NCBI GenBank assembly: GCA_902470345.1
Contig: CABRGB010000044.1
Coordinates: forward strand, 1 to 13,938
DNA from: an uncultured Collinsella sp.
GTDB taxonomy: Bacteria > Actinomycetota > Coriobacteriia > Coriobacteriales > Coriobacteriaceae
DNA: 13,938 nucleotides
Direction: 5' to 3'
Numbering within the stretch: position 1 is the stretch's first letter; each line of letters starts with the position of its first letter. A program made the position numbers and the translations under genes. Below, piece by piece: positions 6,687 to 13,693 of this stretch. Below the pieces are notes generated by a model that saw nothing but the letters and a program-made list of their open reading frames with translations, had not been told where the DNA came from and ran no database searches.

Positions 6687-7602
6687 CTGCCTCATCCCCC
6701 TTCGTGTAGGAGCTGCGGAGCTTATAGCGCTCCCAAACCACGGGCACGCACAGGGCCACGGCGACGATCACGGCGGAGAGCAGTTTCATGTCGTTGGCGT
6801 CCATGCCCATTTGCAGCACGATGGCGCGGATAAGGAAGTAGACCACGGAGCCAAAGACGGCGGAGGCAAGACGGACGCTAAACTGCGTGAGGCCGCCGGG
6901 CAGCAGACGGCCGAGCACCTCACCGATAACAATGGCGGCAAGACCGATAACGATGGCACCGGTGCCCATACCAATGTCGGCATACTTTTGGCTCTGGCAG
7001 ATGAGCGCGCCCGAAAGGCCGATGAGGGCGTTGGAGAGCACAAGGGCGATCATCTTGGTGGAGTTGGTGTTGACGCCCAGGGCGCGGATCATGTACTCGT
7101 TGTTGCCGGTGGCGCGCAGCGCCGAGCCAATCTCGGTGCCAAAGAACCAATACAGGATGGCAACGATAGCCACGGCGAGCAGGATGCCCAAGATGATGGC
7201 AACGGTGGACTGCGGCAGGCCGGTCATATTGCTGACGGCCGAAAACACGGTGCCCTTGGCAAGAATGGGCGTATTGGACTTGCCCATGATGCGCAGGTTG
7301 ATGGACCACAGGCTGATCTGGGTGAGGATTCCGGCGAGGATCGCGGGAATCTCAAAGACGGTGGTCAAAATGCCCGTGACGGCACCCGCGATGGCGCCGG
7401 CGCACATACCGGCCAGCACGGCGAGCAGCGGGTCGACGTTGTTATTGACGATGAGCACAGCGCAGACGCAGCCGCCGAGGGCAAAGCTGCCGTCGCAGGT
7501 CATATCGGGAATGTCGAGCAGGCGGAACGTGATAAACACGCCAAGCACCATAATGCCCCAGAGGACGCCCTGCGAAACGGCGCCCTGCAATGCAATGAGC
7601 AT
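6679..7602 (-). CDS. ABC importer permease (TrpY-like, branched-chain amino acid permease fold)
   Basis: A 307-residue membrane protein with about eight hydrophobic segments, including residues 12-30, 57-80, 133-152, 183-202, 211-231 and 272-290. A cytoplasmic loop (GTEIGSALRATGNNEYMIRA, about 155-174) is typical of the LivH/TrpY-type permeases and should contact the ATPase. The N-terminal pattern DIPDMTCDGSFALGG is common to permeases paired with PF04392 binding proteins. AGGAGG (7611-7616) sits 8 bases before the ATG. The stop overlaps the start of the ATPase gene. It follows the binding-protein gene after a 203-base gap with a hairpin. The solute cannot be told from sequence; tryptophan or tyrosine is plausible from the family. 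Confidence 0.9.
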   Translation of the reverse strand: MLIALQGAVSQGVLWGIMVLGVFITFRLLDIPDMTCDGSFALGGCVCAVLIVNNNVDPLLAVLAGMCAGAIAGAVTGILTTVFEIPAILAGILTQISLWSINLRIMGKSNTPILAKGTVFSAVSNMTGLPQSTVAIILGILLAVAIVAILYWFFGTEIGSALRATGNNEYMIRALGVNTNSTKMIALVLSNALIGLSGALICQSQKYADIGMGTGAIVIGLAAIVIGEVLGRLLPGGLTQFSVRLASAVFGSVVYFLIRAIVLQMGMDANDMKLLSAVIVAVALCVPVVWERYKLRSSYTKGDEADA

Positions 7603-7704
7603 GCTTCATACCTCCTAGGATAGGGTGGACACGTGATTTTCCATAATAGCGGTAACAATGCATAGAAGAGTTACGGACAGACGTTTTGTTTTACCTGAAA
7701 CAAG

Positions 7705-7738
7705 CAGGGCGGACGCCGGTCTACAGCGCCCGCCCCTG
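7705..7738 (-). other. GC-rich hairpin between binding-protein and permease genes
   Basis: CAGGGCGGACGC (7705-7716) pairs with GCGCCCGCCCCTG (7726-7738), with one bulge and one wobble on the minus strand, around a 9-base loop. No T run follows on the minus strand, so it is not a standard terminator. Within the importer operon it could slow read-through or protect the upstream mRNA, giving more binding protein than permease. The rest of this 203-base gap (7603-7805) shows only short inverted repeats and no open reading frame. Confidence 0.45.
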
Positions 7739-7805
7739 TGGCTCAGATATTGAATAACGCGGCTAAAGCGCGAGCACGGGCTCTAGACGCATGCCGCGTA
7801 TGGCA

Positions 7806-8786
7806 TTACGCGTCCAGGGCGGAAAGGTCGATGCCCAGGGCCTCGGCCATTTCGTCGTTCTTGACGACGACCAGGTCCTTGCTCGAGAGGTGCTTGATCG
7901 GCATATCCTCGGGCTTGGCCTCGCCCTTCAGGATCTTAACGGCCATCTCGCCCGCGGCGTAGCCCAGATCCTCGTAATTGATGGAGAGGGTGAACAGGCC
8001 GCCGGCCATGCACATACCCTCCTCGCCAGTCACGAAGGGAAGCTTGTTTTCCTTGCAGATCTGGCCGACCTGCGAGGCACCCGCGGCGATGGTGTTGTCG
8101 GTGGGGGAGTACAGCGCGTCGACCTTGCCCACGGCAGACTCGACGACGGACTGAATCTCGTTGGAGCTCGAGACGGTGAAGTCAGTGTACTCGAGGCCCA
8201 GCTTGTCGAGCTCCTTCTTGGCGGCCTTGATCTGGACGTCGGAGTTGGACTCGGCGGTGCAGTAGAGCAGGCCGACCTTTTTAACGTCGGGCAGGACCTT
8301 CTGCATCATCTCGAGCTGCTCGGCGACCGGGGTGAGGTCGGAAGCGCCCGTGACGTTGGTGCCGGGCTTGTCGTTGTCCTGGACCAGGCCGGAGGCGGCG
8401 TAGTCGGTGATGGCGCAGCCCACGATGGGGATATCGGCCGTGGCGCCGGCGGCAGCCTGCGCGGCGGGCGTGGCGATGGCATAAATCAGGTTGACGTTGT
8501 CGCCCACAAACTTGTCGGCAATGGACTTACACGTGGACTGGTCGTTCTGGGCGTTCTTCTGGTCGATCTTGACCTTAAGGCCGCTCTCCTTGATGGCCTT
8601 GACAAAGCCGTCGTTGGCGGCATCGAGTGCGGAGTGCTCGGTGAGCTGCAGAACGCCGATGGTGTAGTCGGAACCGGCGGCAGCAGAGCCGGAACCAGAG
8701 TTGCCGCCGCATCCGGCGAGCGGGGCGAGCGCGAGCAGGCCGGCGGAGACCAGAAGGCTCCTGCGACTGATGGTGATGTCCTTCAT
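7806..8786 (-). CDS. ABC importer substrate-binding lipoprotein (PF04392, TrpX-like), Tat-type signal
   Basis: A 326-residue exported lipoprotein. The N-terminus carries a twin-arginine pattern (S7-R-R-S-L-L) before a hydrophobic stretch and the lipobox LAGC with Cys26, so it is probably exported folded and lipid-anchored. The mature part starts with a Gly/Ser/Ala-rich spacer, then YTIGVLQLTEHSALDAANDG, the typical first strand and helix of PF04392 binding proteins. Near the C-terminus, FVTGEEGMCMAGGLFTL is also typical. Family members bind aromatic amino acids in streptococci, but many solutes are untested. The upstream in-frame ATG at 8834 would place the Tat motif 16 residues inward. The ATG at 8786 has GGGGG 7 bases ahead and is preferred. 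It is the first gene of the importer operon. Confidence 0.9.
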   Translation of the reverse strand: MKDITISRRSLLVSAGLLALAPLAGCGGNSGSGSAAAGSDYTIGVLQLTEHSALDAANDGFVKAIKESGLKVKIDQKNAQNDQSTCKSIADKFVGDNVNLIYAIATPAAQAAAGATADIPIVGCAITDYAASGLVQDNDKPGTNVTGASDLTPVAEQLEMMQKVLPDVKKVGLLYCTAESNSDVQIKAAKKELDKLGLEYTDFTVSSSNEIQSVVESAVGKVDALYSPTDNTIAAGASQVGQICKENKLPFVTGEEGMCMAGGLFTLSINYEDLGYAAGEMAVKILKGEAKPEDMPIKHLSSKDLVVVKNDEMAEALGIDLSALDA

Positions 8787-8821
8787 ATCATTACCCCCAG
8801 TATAAAAATGGCTGGAAACAC

Positions 8822-8840
8822 TGCACTGGGACAAAGTGCA
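8822..8840. promoter_or_regulatory. Perfect inverted repeat at the predicted transcription start of the importer operon
   Basis: TGCACTGGGACAAAGTGCA is a perfect 6-bp inverted repeat with a 7-base spacer. It starts 7 bases downstream of the predicted -10 box (8847-8852), so a repressor bound there would block initiation. As RNA it would form a small 5'-leader hairpin. The repeat is seen directly; its use as an operator is inferred. Confidence 0.45.
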
Positions 8841-8846
8841 AGTGGA

Positions 8847-8877
8847 ACTATAGTAGCGCTGATGTCCATTTTTACAA
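8847..8877 (-). promoter_or_regulatory. Candidate promoter of the ABC importer operon
   Basis: On the minus strand TTGTAA (8872-8877) and TATAGT (8847-8852) are separated by 19 bases. TATAGT matches the sigma-A -10 consensus at five of six positions and TTGTAA matches the -35 box at four of six. The long spacer suggests a weak or activator-dependent promoter. The leader to the ATG at 8786 would be about 55 bases. Confidence 0.4.
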
Positions 8878-8904
8878 CAGCCTGGCGGGTTTTTTAATAC
8901 AGAA

Positions 8905-8937
8905 TCGGATGGGCGGTACGGGTAGTCGAATGGGCGG
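8905..8937. repeat. Two 12-bp direct repeats, 21 bp apart, upstream of the importer promoter
   Basis: TCGGATGGGCGG (8905-8916) and TCGAATGGGCGG (8926-8937) differ at one base. The 21-bp period equals two helical turns, so both copies face the same side of the DNA. They lie between the regulator stop codon and the -35 box, about 30-60 bases upstream of it, where activators often bind. The binding protein is unknown; the neighbouring WYL regulator is a candidate. Confidence 0.4.
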
Positions 8938-8946
8938 CGGAGGGTC

Positions 8947-9735
8947 TTATGCGACGGAGGAGGCGTCGTCCTCCTCGTCGAGGGCGGCGAAGAGCTTCTT
9001 GCCGTCGAGGAGACGTGTGGTGACGTTTCTCATGCGGCCAATCTCTACGGTGCGCAGCGTGTCATCGGCACCTCGGGCGTCATAGACCGTTCCCAGCAGA
9101 TACGAGATGCCATCGCGCTGCCTGATGGCAAAGGGACGGAGTGTCATCCGTGCTGCTTCGGTTTCGCCACGCGTCGTGACGCTCGAAATATCAAAACTCA
9201 CCGTGGTTCCGTGGTCGATGGCCTGCTCGACGAGCTCGCACGTGTCGATACGCTTGGCGTGCGGACGCGTTGTCTTGACGGGCGCGTCGTTGGCGGCCGG
9301 TGCCGGTTCGGGCATATCGAGATAGTCGCGAACATCGGCGCTCGCCATGGCGACCAGGTGCTGCGCCATGCTCTTTCGAATGGCTATGGGCGTCGATCGG
9401 TTGCGCATGACCATGCCGTGGAGCCGTATGATCTCTTCGTCAGCAAGCGGGCGGGTGAGGAGCCGATAGCCCACGCCGCGCTTATAGTCGATTTCGTATC
9501 CGGCGTGACGAAGTGCAGATATCGAGGTATAGATGCTGCGGCGTGCCGCCGAGATGGGCATGCGGGCGGGGTCGTTGGGATGGGCGAGGAGCTCGACCAA
9601 CTCGTCGGAAAGCAGCGCCTTGTCCTCGCCGGTGTTCTCGCTCAAGAGCTGCAGGATGCGTACGGCGCGATAGGCTGCCATCGAGGCGGAGCCCCTGGTC
9701 GTGGTCTCGTAGTTTTCAACAACGGCTTCGGTCAT
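8947..9735 (-). CDS. WYL-domain transcription regulator with N-terminal helix-turn-helix
   Basis: A 262-residue predicted DNA-binding protein. Residues about 15-90 form a helix-turn-helix region ending in the wing-like stretch AGYEIDYKRGVGYRLL. A Pro/Ala-rich linker (about 137-160) leads to a C-terminal WYL-like domain. Its family motif reads SYL (in GISYLLGTVYDARG) instead of WYL, followed by the usual TLRTVEIGRMRNV strand. WYL domains are thought to sense nucleic acid or nucleotide ligands. The ATG at 9733-9735 is preferred, with AAAGGA 10 bases upstream. An in-frame GTG at 9742-9744, preceded by AAGGA at 6 bases, would add three residues. The gene sits directly upstream of the importer operon in the same direction, which makes it a candidate controller of it. 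No clear promoter was seen in the gap before it. Confidence 0.85.
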   Translation of the reverse strand: MTEAVVENYETTTRGSASMAAYRAVRILQLLSENTGEDKALLSDELVELLAHPNDPARMPISAARRSIYTSISALRHAGYEIDYKRGVGYRLLTRPLADEEIIRLHGMVMRNRSTPIAIRKSMAQHLVAMASADVRDYLDMPEPAPAANDAPVKTTRPHAKRIDTCELVEQAIDHGTTVSFDISSVTTRGETEAARMTLRPFAIRQRDGISYLLGTVYDARGADDTLRTVEIGRMRNVTTRLLDGKKLFAALDEEDDASSVA

Positions 9736-9911
9736 AGCGCCCACGTCCTTTCCTTTTTTGGTGATGGCAGATCAGAGCCTAGGGTGCGGAGTCTGGCCAA
9801 GGACGCGTGACGCCTTGGACGGTCGATGGTTGCCGGCAAACGGCGGGTCGAGTTTTCAACAACCCTGCCTAACTGACCAAAACCTTGCCAAAAGCTTGAC
9901 GGATGCTGTTG

Positions 9912-9944
9912 AAAAAAGCGCCCCTCGGCTTGCCGAGAGGCGCT
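9912..9944 (-). terminator. Intrinsic terminator of asnS
   Basis: AGCGCC (9917-9922) pairs with GGCGCT (9939-9944) and CTCGG (9924-9928) with CCGAG (9933-9937), with a single C/A mismatch between them and a 4-base loop. On the minus strand the stem ends in a run of six T (9912-9917). It lies 41 bases past the asnS stop. This is the most conventional terminator in the window. The remaining gap (9745-9911) shows nothing else I can support. Confidence 0.9.
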
Positions 9945-9984
9945 GGCGTGATGCGCTGGAACGCGTTTGGTAGCGCTATGGCGA

Positions 9985-11388
9985 TTAGAAGTCGGCGTTG
10001 CCCACGGTGCGCGGGTGCGGCAGGACGTCGCGGATGTTGCCCACGCCGGTGAGGTACATCACCAAGCGCTCGAAGCCCAGGCCGTAGCCGGCGTGCTTGC
10101 AGGAACCGTAGCGGCGCAGGTCAAGGTAGTACTTGTACTGCTCGGGATTCATACCCAGGTCCTTGATGCGGGCCTCGAGCAGATCCAGGCGCTCCTCGCG
10201 CTGGGAGCCGCCGATAATCTCGCCGATACCGGGAACCAGGCAGTCGGCGGCGGCGACGGTCTTGCCGTCCTCGTTCATGCGCATGTAGAACGCCTTGATC
10301 TCGGCCGGGTAGTCGGTTACGAAGGTCGGGCGCTTAAAGTGCTCCTCGGTCAGGAAACGCTCGTGCTCGGTTTGCAGGTCGATGCCCCAGCTCACGGGAT
10401 AGTCAAACTTGTGACCGGCGGCGACGGCCTGCTCCAGGATTTCAACGGCCTCGGTATAGGTGACGCGGGCAAAGTCGGAGTTGGCGACATGGTCCAGGCG
10501 CTCAAGCAGACCCTTGTCTACAAACTTGTTGAGCATGTTGAGCTCGTCGGGGCAGGTGGCCATAACGTCCTTAAGAACGTACTTGAGCATGGCCTCGGCG
10601 TTGTCCATGTAGTCGTTGAGGTCGGCGAAGGCCATCTCGGGCTCAATCATCCAAAACTCGGCGGCGTGGCGCGTGGTGTTGGAGTTTTCGGCACGGAAGG
10701 TGGGGCCAAAGGTGTACACGTCGCCAAAGGCCATGGCAAAGTTCTCGGCATTGAGCTGGCCGGACACAGTGAGGCTCGCATGCTTGCCAAAGAAGTCCTG
10801 GCTCCAGTCGACCTCGCCGGACTCGGTGAGGGGCGGGTTTTTAGGGTCGAGCGTGGTCACGCGGAACATCTCGCCGGCGCCCTCGCAGTCACTCGTGGTG
10901 ATGATGGGGGTGTTGACGTAGACAAAGCCCTGCTCCTGGAAGAAGCGGTGGATAGCGGCAGCTGCGACAGAGCGGATGCGGAACACGGCGCGGAACAGGT
11001 TGGTGCGCGGACGCAGGTGCTGCTGGGTGCGCAGGAACTCGACGGTTGCGCGCTTCTTCTGCAGCGGGTAATCCGGGGCGCTGACGCCCTCGACCTCGAT
11101 GGAGGTGGCAGAAAGTTCGAAGGGCTGGGGCGCATCGGGGGTCAGCTTGACGGTGCCGGTGCAGATGAGGGCGGCCGAGACGTTTTGATGGGCGATCTCG
11201 TCGTAGTTGTCGAGCGCCTCGCGGTTCATGACGACCTGCAGGTCGCGGAAGCAGCTGCCGTCGTTGAGTGTGACGAAGCCAAAGTTCTTCATGTCGCGGA
11301 CAGACTTGACCCAGCCGGCAACGGTGACGGTCTGGCCACCGAGCGACTCGGCATCGGCATAGAGCTGCGCGATTTTGGTGCGGTTCAC
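9985..11388 (-). CDS. asnS: Asparaginyl-tRNA synthetase
   Basis: A 467-residue class IIb synthetase that charges tRNA-Asn with asparagine using ATP. The N-terminal OB-fold anticodon-binding domain (about 15-115, with VAGWVKSVRD and LNDGSCFRDLQVV) is followed by the catalytic domain: motif 1 near HRFFQEQGFVYVNTPII, motif 2 in TFGPTFRAENSNTTRHAAEF, and motif 3 in GYGLGFERLVMYLTG near the C-terminus, plus GIGEIIGGSQREERLD. Length and sequence closely match the E. coli enzyme (466 residues). The GTG at 11386-11388 is preferred because GGGAGG lies 4 bases upstream. The in-frame ATG at 11398-11400 overlaps that ribosome site and has none of its own. The far-upstream extension to 11682 lacks family similarity. 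A promoter (11435-11463) and terminator (9912-9944) make it a single-gene unit. Confidence 0.97.
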   Translation of the reverse strand: MNRTKIAQLYADAESLGGQTVTVAGWVKSVRDMKNFGFVTLNDGSCFRDLQVVMNREALDNYDEIAHQNVSAALICTGTVKLTPDAPQPFELSATSIEVEGVSAPDYPLQKKRATVEFLRTQQHLRPRTNLFRAVFRIRSVAAAAIHRFFQEQGFVYVNTPIITTSDCEGAGEMFRVTTLDPKNPPLTESGEVDWSQDFFGKHASLTVSGQLNAENFAMAFGDVYTFGPTFRAENSNTTRHAAEFWMIEPEMAFADLNDYMDNAEAMLKYVLKDVMATCPDELNMLNKFVDKGLLERLDHVANSDFARVTYTEAVEILEQAVAAGHKFDYPVSWGIDLQTEHERFLTEEHFKRPTFVTDYPAEIKAFYMRMNEDGKTVAAADCLVPGIGEIIGGSQREERLDLLEARIKDLGMNPEQYKYYLDLRRYGSCKHAGYGLGFERLVMYLTGVGNIRDVLPHPRTVGNADF

Positions 11389-11434
11389 GTATCCTCCCAT
11401 AACGGTTGTACGGATTATTTCCAAGCAGTTAACC

Positions 11435-11463
11435 ATTCTAACCCGCGAGTGGGGGCGTAGCAA
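11435..11463 (-). promoter_or_regulatory. Promoter of asnS
   Basis: On the minus strand TTGCTA (11458-11463) and TAGAAT (11435-11440) are separated by exactly 17 bases. They match the sigma-A -35 box at four and the -10 box at five of six positions. Transcription would start near 11428, giving a leader of about 40 bases. No T-box or other leader structure is visible in it. Confidence 0.6.
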
Positions 11464-11524
11464 AACGTCAGGTGTGATGTATGGGCGTGACGTGGGCACC
11501 GCGCAAGCGCCGATTTTGCGTTGC

Positions 11525-13459
11525 CTAGTGCCCGCAGATGGCTTGGCGTATGAGAGCAGCGTAGGTGTCGATTCCCGCCTGGGTGAGGTGTGTGCCGTCG
11601 TCGACGAGGTATTCACTGTGGCCCTCTGAGGCACCGTTCCAGTCGATGACGCCGGCGTTGTCGTTTTGGGCGCAGACGTCACGAATCATCTGGTTATTGC
11701 GGTCCTGCAGCTCGAGCGGCACGCGCACGGTCACAAAGTAGATGGGCTTGCCGCCCACGGCATTAATCACGTCCTGCACCTGCTGGGGGTCGCGGATGAG
11801 GCCGTTGGTGCCAAGCGCGCAGATGACCACGCTTGGATCGTAGTTGGCGCTGTCCTGTGCATAGACATCCTGGAAGGTGTAGAACTGGCGGCTCACCACG
11901 CCGTCGATGTACGCGTTGGGAAGCGCCGCCTGAATGCCAGGTTGGGCACCTGCGGTGACTGAGTCGCCGATCATGAGCACGCGGGCGTCGCAGGTTCCGG
12001 TTGCCTCGTCGTAGGTAAAGCTCTTCCAGTCAAGGTTCTTCGGGACCTTTTCGGCGATAGGTCCCTCTTTGGGGTTTTGCTTGGTTGCGTCATCGGATGC
12101 GGTGTCGCTGGGCTGGGAATCTTTACCGGATGCGGGCTCGACATCCTTGTCGTTGGCTCCGTTGTCCTGGGACGAGGTCGCGTTCTGGGCAAGCTCGGGA
12201 CGGAGCTGCTCGGCGCGGGCGGTGGCGATGCCTGTCCAGTCAAGCGGCGCGAAGGCAAGTGCGGCGACACATGCGGCGCCAAGCGCGGGGAGCACCATGG
12301 CGGGCGCGAGGACGTGCTTTCCTGCCGTGCTGTTCTGTTGGGCCGGCTTGTGGGACCAAGGGCGTTCGACGAGGCGATAGAAAACCTCGGCTACCGCAAG
12401 AATCAGTACAAGCTGTAATACCTGCTCCCACCAGGCGATGCGGGTAGTGCGGGTTGCGGGATTCATAAGAAGCAGTAGGGGATAGTGCACCAGATAGACC
12501 GAGAACGAACGCTGTCCCAACCAGACGAGCGGCTTGACCGACAACAGACGACGCACGATGCACTCCGTGTTTTGCACGCAGGTGATAAGGAGCCCGGTGA
12601 TCAGGGCAAACAGCAAAAAGCCGCCGCGGTAGAGCCAGGCGCTTTCTCCGGTCAGCATGAGTGCGCCGGCTATAACGGCAACGAGCCACGCGAGAGAAAT
12701 CGCGTTGACCTTTGAGATGCCCTTGTTGGCGCCGGGGATATGGATGTCACCGCTCAGCATCTCGCGCAGACGCGGCGCGGCGATGGCGGCTAAGGCTCCG
12801 CATAGAAGCTCTGCGGCACGGGCGTCGGTTCCGTAGTAGACGCGCGATGTGTCGGCGGTGGGATTAAACATGAGGACCATGGCTGCCGTCGATACAAGCG
12901 CGAATGCGATTGTGACGCCGATGGCGGTGTTGCGCGACCTGGTTTTGCTGCACAGCGCCATAAGGATGACCGGCCATACCAGATAGAACTGCATAGTGAC
13001 AGCGCAGAACCACAGGTGCGTGAGCGGCGAGGGGAGCCCCGCGGCGGCGAAATACGAGACGTTACGGAAGATATAGAACCAGTTGCTCAAAAAGAGTGCC
13101 GATGGCAGGGCGTCCTGCTGCACCTTAGGGAGTAGGCTCGGGGCTGCGATGTAGGTGGCGACGGCGGTAAGCGCGATGGTCACGACGATCGGCGGCATCA
13201 TGCGCGCAATGCGGCGGCAGATATAGCGCGGGTACGAGAATCCGTCGCGTGCCGTGGCCCGCATAATGCTTTTGGTGGCGAGATAGCCACTCAGCGTAAA
13301 GAAGAGTGTAACGCCCAAAAAACCGCCGGTCAGGCGGCTGGGGCGAAGGTGATATAGGACGACGCCGGCGATGGCGAGGGCGCGGAGCCCGTCGAGCGCG
13401 ACGATGCGTTGGTTGCGTTGAGGCGCGGCATGTACGGCGCCCGTGGGTGTGTTTTGCAT
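11525..13459 (-). CDS. OatA-like O-acyltransferase: acyltransferase-3 membrane domain plus extracellular SGNH domain
   Basis: A 644-residue membrane protein. Residues about 15-365 form the acyltransferase-3 domain (PF01757) with about ten transmembrane segments, the conserved His37 in LYHLRP, FFTLSGYL (53-60) and an Arg-rich loop (YPRYICRRIAR, 76-86). One more membrane segment near 385-405 is followed by an acidic, Ser/Asp-rich spacer (about 425-475). The outer SGNH domain comes last, with GDSV (Ser500) and the DGTH pair (Asp621, His624). In OatA proteins the membrane part passes acetyl groups across the membrane and the SGNH part puts them on peptidoglycan MurNAc, giving lysozyme resistance. 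A teichoic acid or polysaccharide substrate is also possible. GGAGGA lies about 6 bases before the ATG. No strong promoter was found. Confidence 0.9.
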   Translation of the reverse strand: MQNTPTGAVHAAPQRNQRIVALDGLRALAIAGVVLYHLRPSRLTGGFLGVTLFFTLSGYLATKSIMRATARDGFSYPRYICRRIARMMPPIVVTIALTAVATYIAAPSLLPKVQQDALPSALFLSNWFYIFRNVSYFAAAGLPSPLTHLWFCAVTMQFYLVWPVILMALCSKTRSRNTAIGVTIAFALVSTAAMVLMFNPTADTSRVYYGTDARAAELLCGALAAIAAPRLREMLSGDIHIPGANKGISKVNAISLAWLVAVIAGALMLTGESAWLYRGGFLLFALITGLLITCVQNTECIVRRLLSVKPLVWLGQRSFSVYLVHYPLLLLMNPATRTTRIAWWEQVLQLVLILAVAEVFYRLVERPWSHKPAQQNSTAGKHVLAPAMVLPALGAACVAALAFAPLDWTGIATARAEQLRPELAQNATSSQDNGANDKDVEPASGKDSQPSDTASDDATKQNPKEGPIAEKVPKNLDWKSFTYDEATGTCDARVLMIGDSVTAGAQPGIQAALPNAYIDGVVSRQFYTFQDVYAQDSANYDPSVVICALGTNGLIRDPQQVQDVINAVGGKPIYFVTVRVPLELQDRNNQMIRDVCAQNDNAGVIDWNGASEGHSEYLVDDGTHLTQAGIDTYAALIRQAICGH

Positions 13460-13591
13460 CGATCTTCCTCCAATGTCGACCTAGCAGTCTAGCGCTCTGC
13501 GCGGACAAAGGAAGGGGGTTCGTGCGGTTGAACAACATGCCGCGGGGCGATGCCTCGCTATGCAAAAGCCGCACCAGCGTTGATGCTCACC

Positions 13592-13629
13592 TGCCTATAT
13601 AGAAACGTTTCAGAACCTCTACATAGGCA
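13592..13629. promoter_or_regulatory. Nested inverted repeat with GAAACGTTTC core, possible operator
   Basis: TGCCTATATAGA (13592-13603) and TCTACATAGGCA (13618-13629) are inverted copies with one mismatch, which becomes a G-U wobble on the minus strand. Inside lies the perfect 10-bp palindrome GAAACGTTTC (13602-13611). On the minus strand this reads TGAAACGTTTCT, close to operators of LacI-family repressors. No T run follows on either strand, so it is a poor terminator. It lies between the EIIA gene and the acyltransferase gene. No matching -35 box was found, and the rest of this 234-base gap (13460-13693) shows only weak stems. Confidence 0.45.
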
Positions 13630-13693
13630 AAAACAACAACACAGATGCGGCAAAGACGCACGGGCGGTTGACCCGTTATGTGACGGCGGTCTG

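Noticed and set aside
9711..9863. 13-base direct repeat AGTTTTCAACAAC at 9711-9723 and 9851-9863
   Set aside because: One copy codes for the start of the regulator, and a 13-base match is expected about once by chance in 14 kb. It could be an autoregulatory site, but support is too thin.
9967..11460. A 497-codon open frame on the plus strand, antisense to asnS
   Set aside because: It mirrors the asnS gene, has no ribosome site or recognised motif, and asnS is unmistakable on the other strand.
11494..11533. Imperfect stem GGGCAC/GTGCCC around the acyltransferase stop codon
   Set aside because: The stem is short with a large internal loop and no T run, so I do not call it a terminator.
11389..11682. 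Upstream in-frame extension of asnS reaching into the acyltransferase gene
   Set aside because: The extra residues show no similarity to AsnRS N-termini, and the extension would overlap the end of the neighbouring gene and the asnS promoter.
13522..13574. GTGCGG/CCGCAC pair about 40 bases apart before the acyltransferase gene, checked as a possible tRNA or riboswitch
   Set aside because: No tRNA arms, no T-loop consensus in the right place and no known riboswitch core; the 6-bp closing stem alone is weak.
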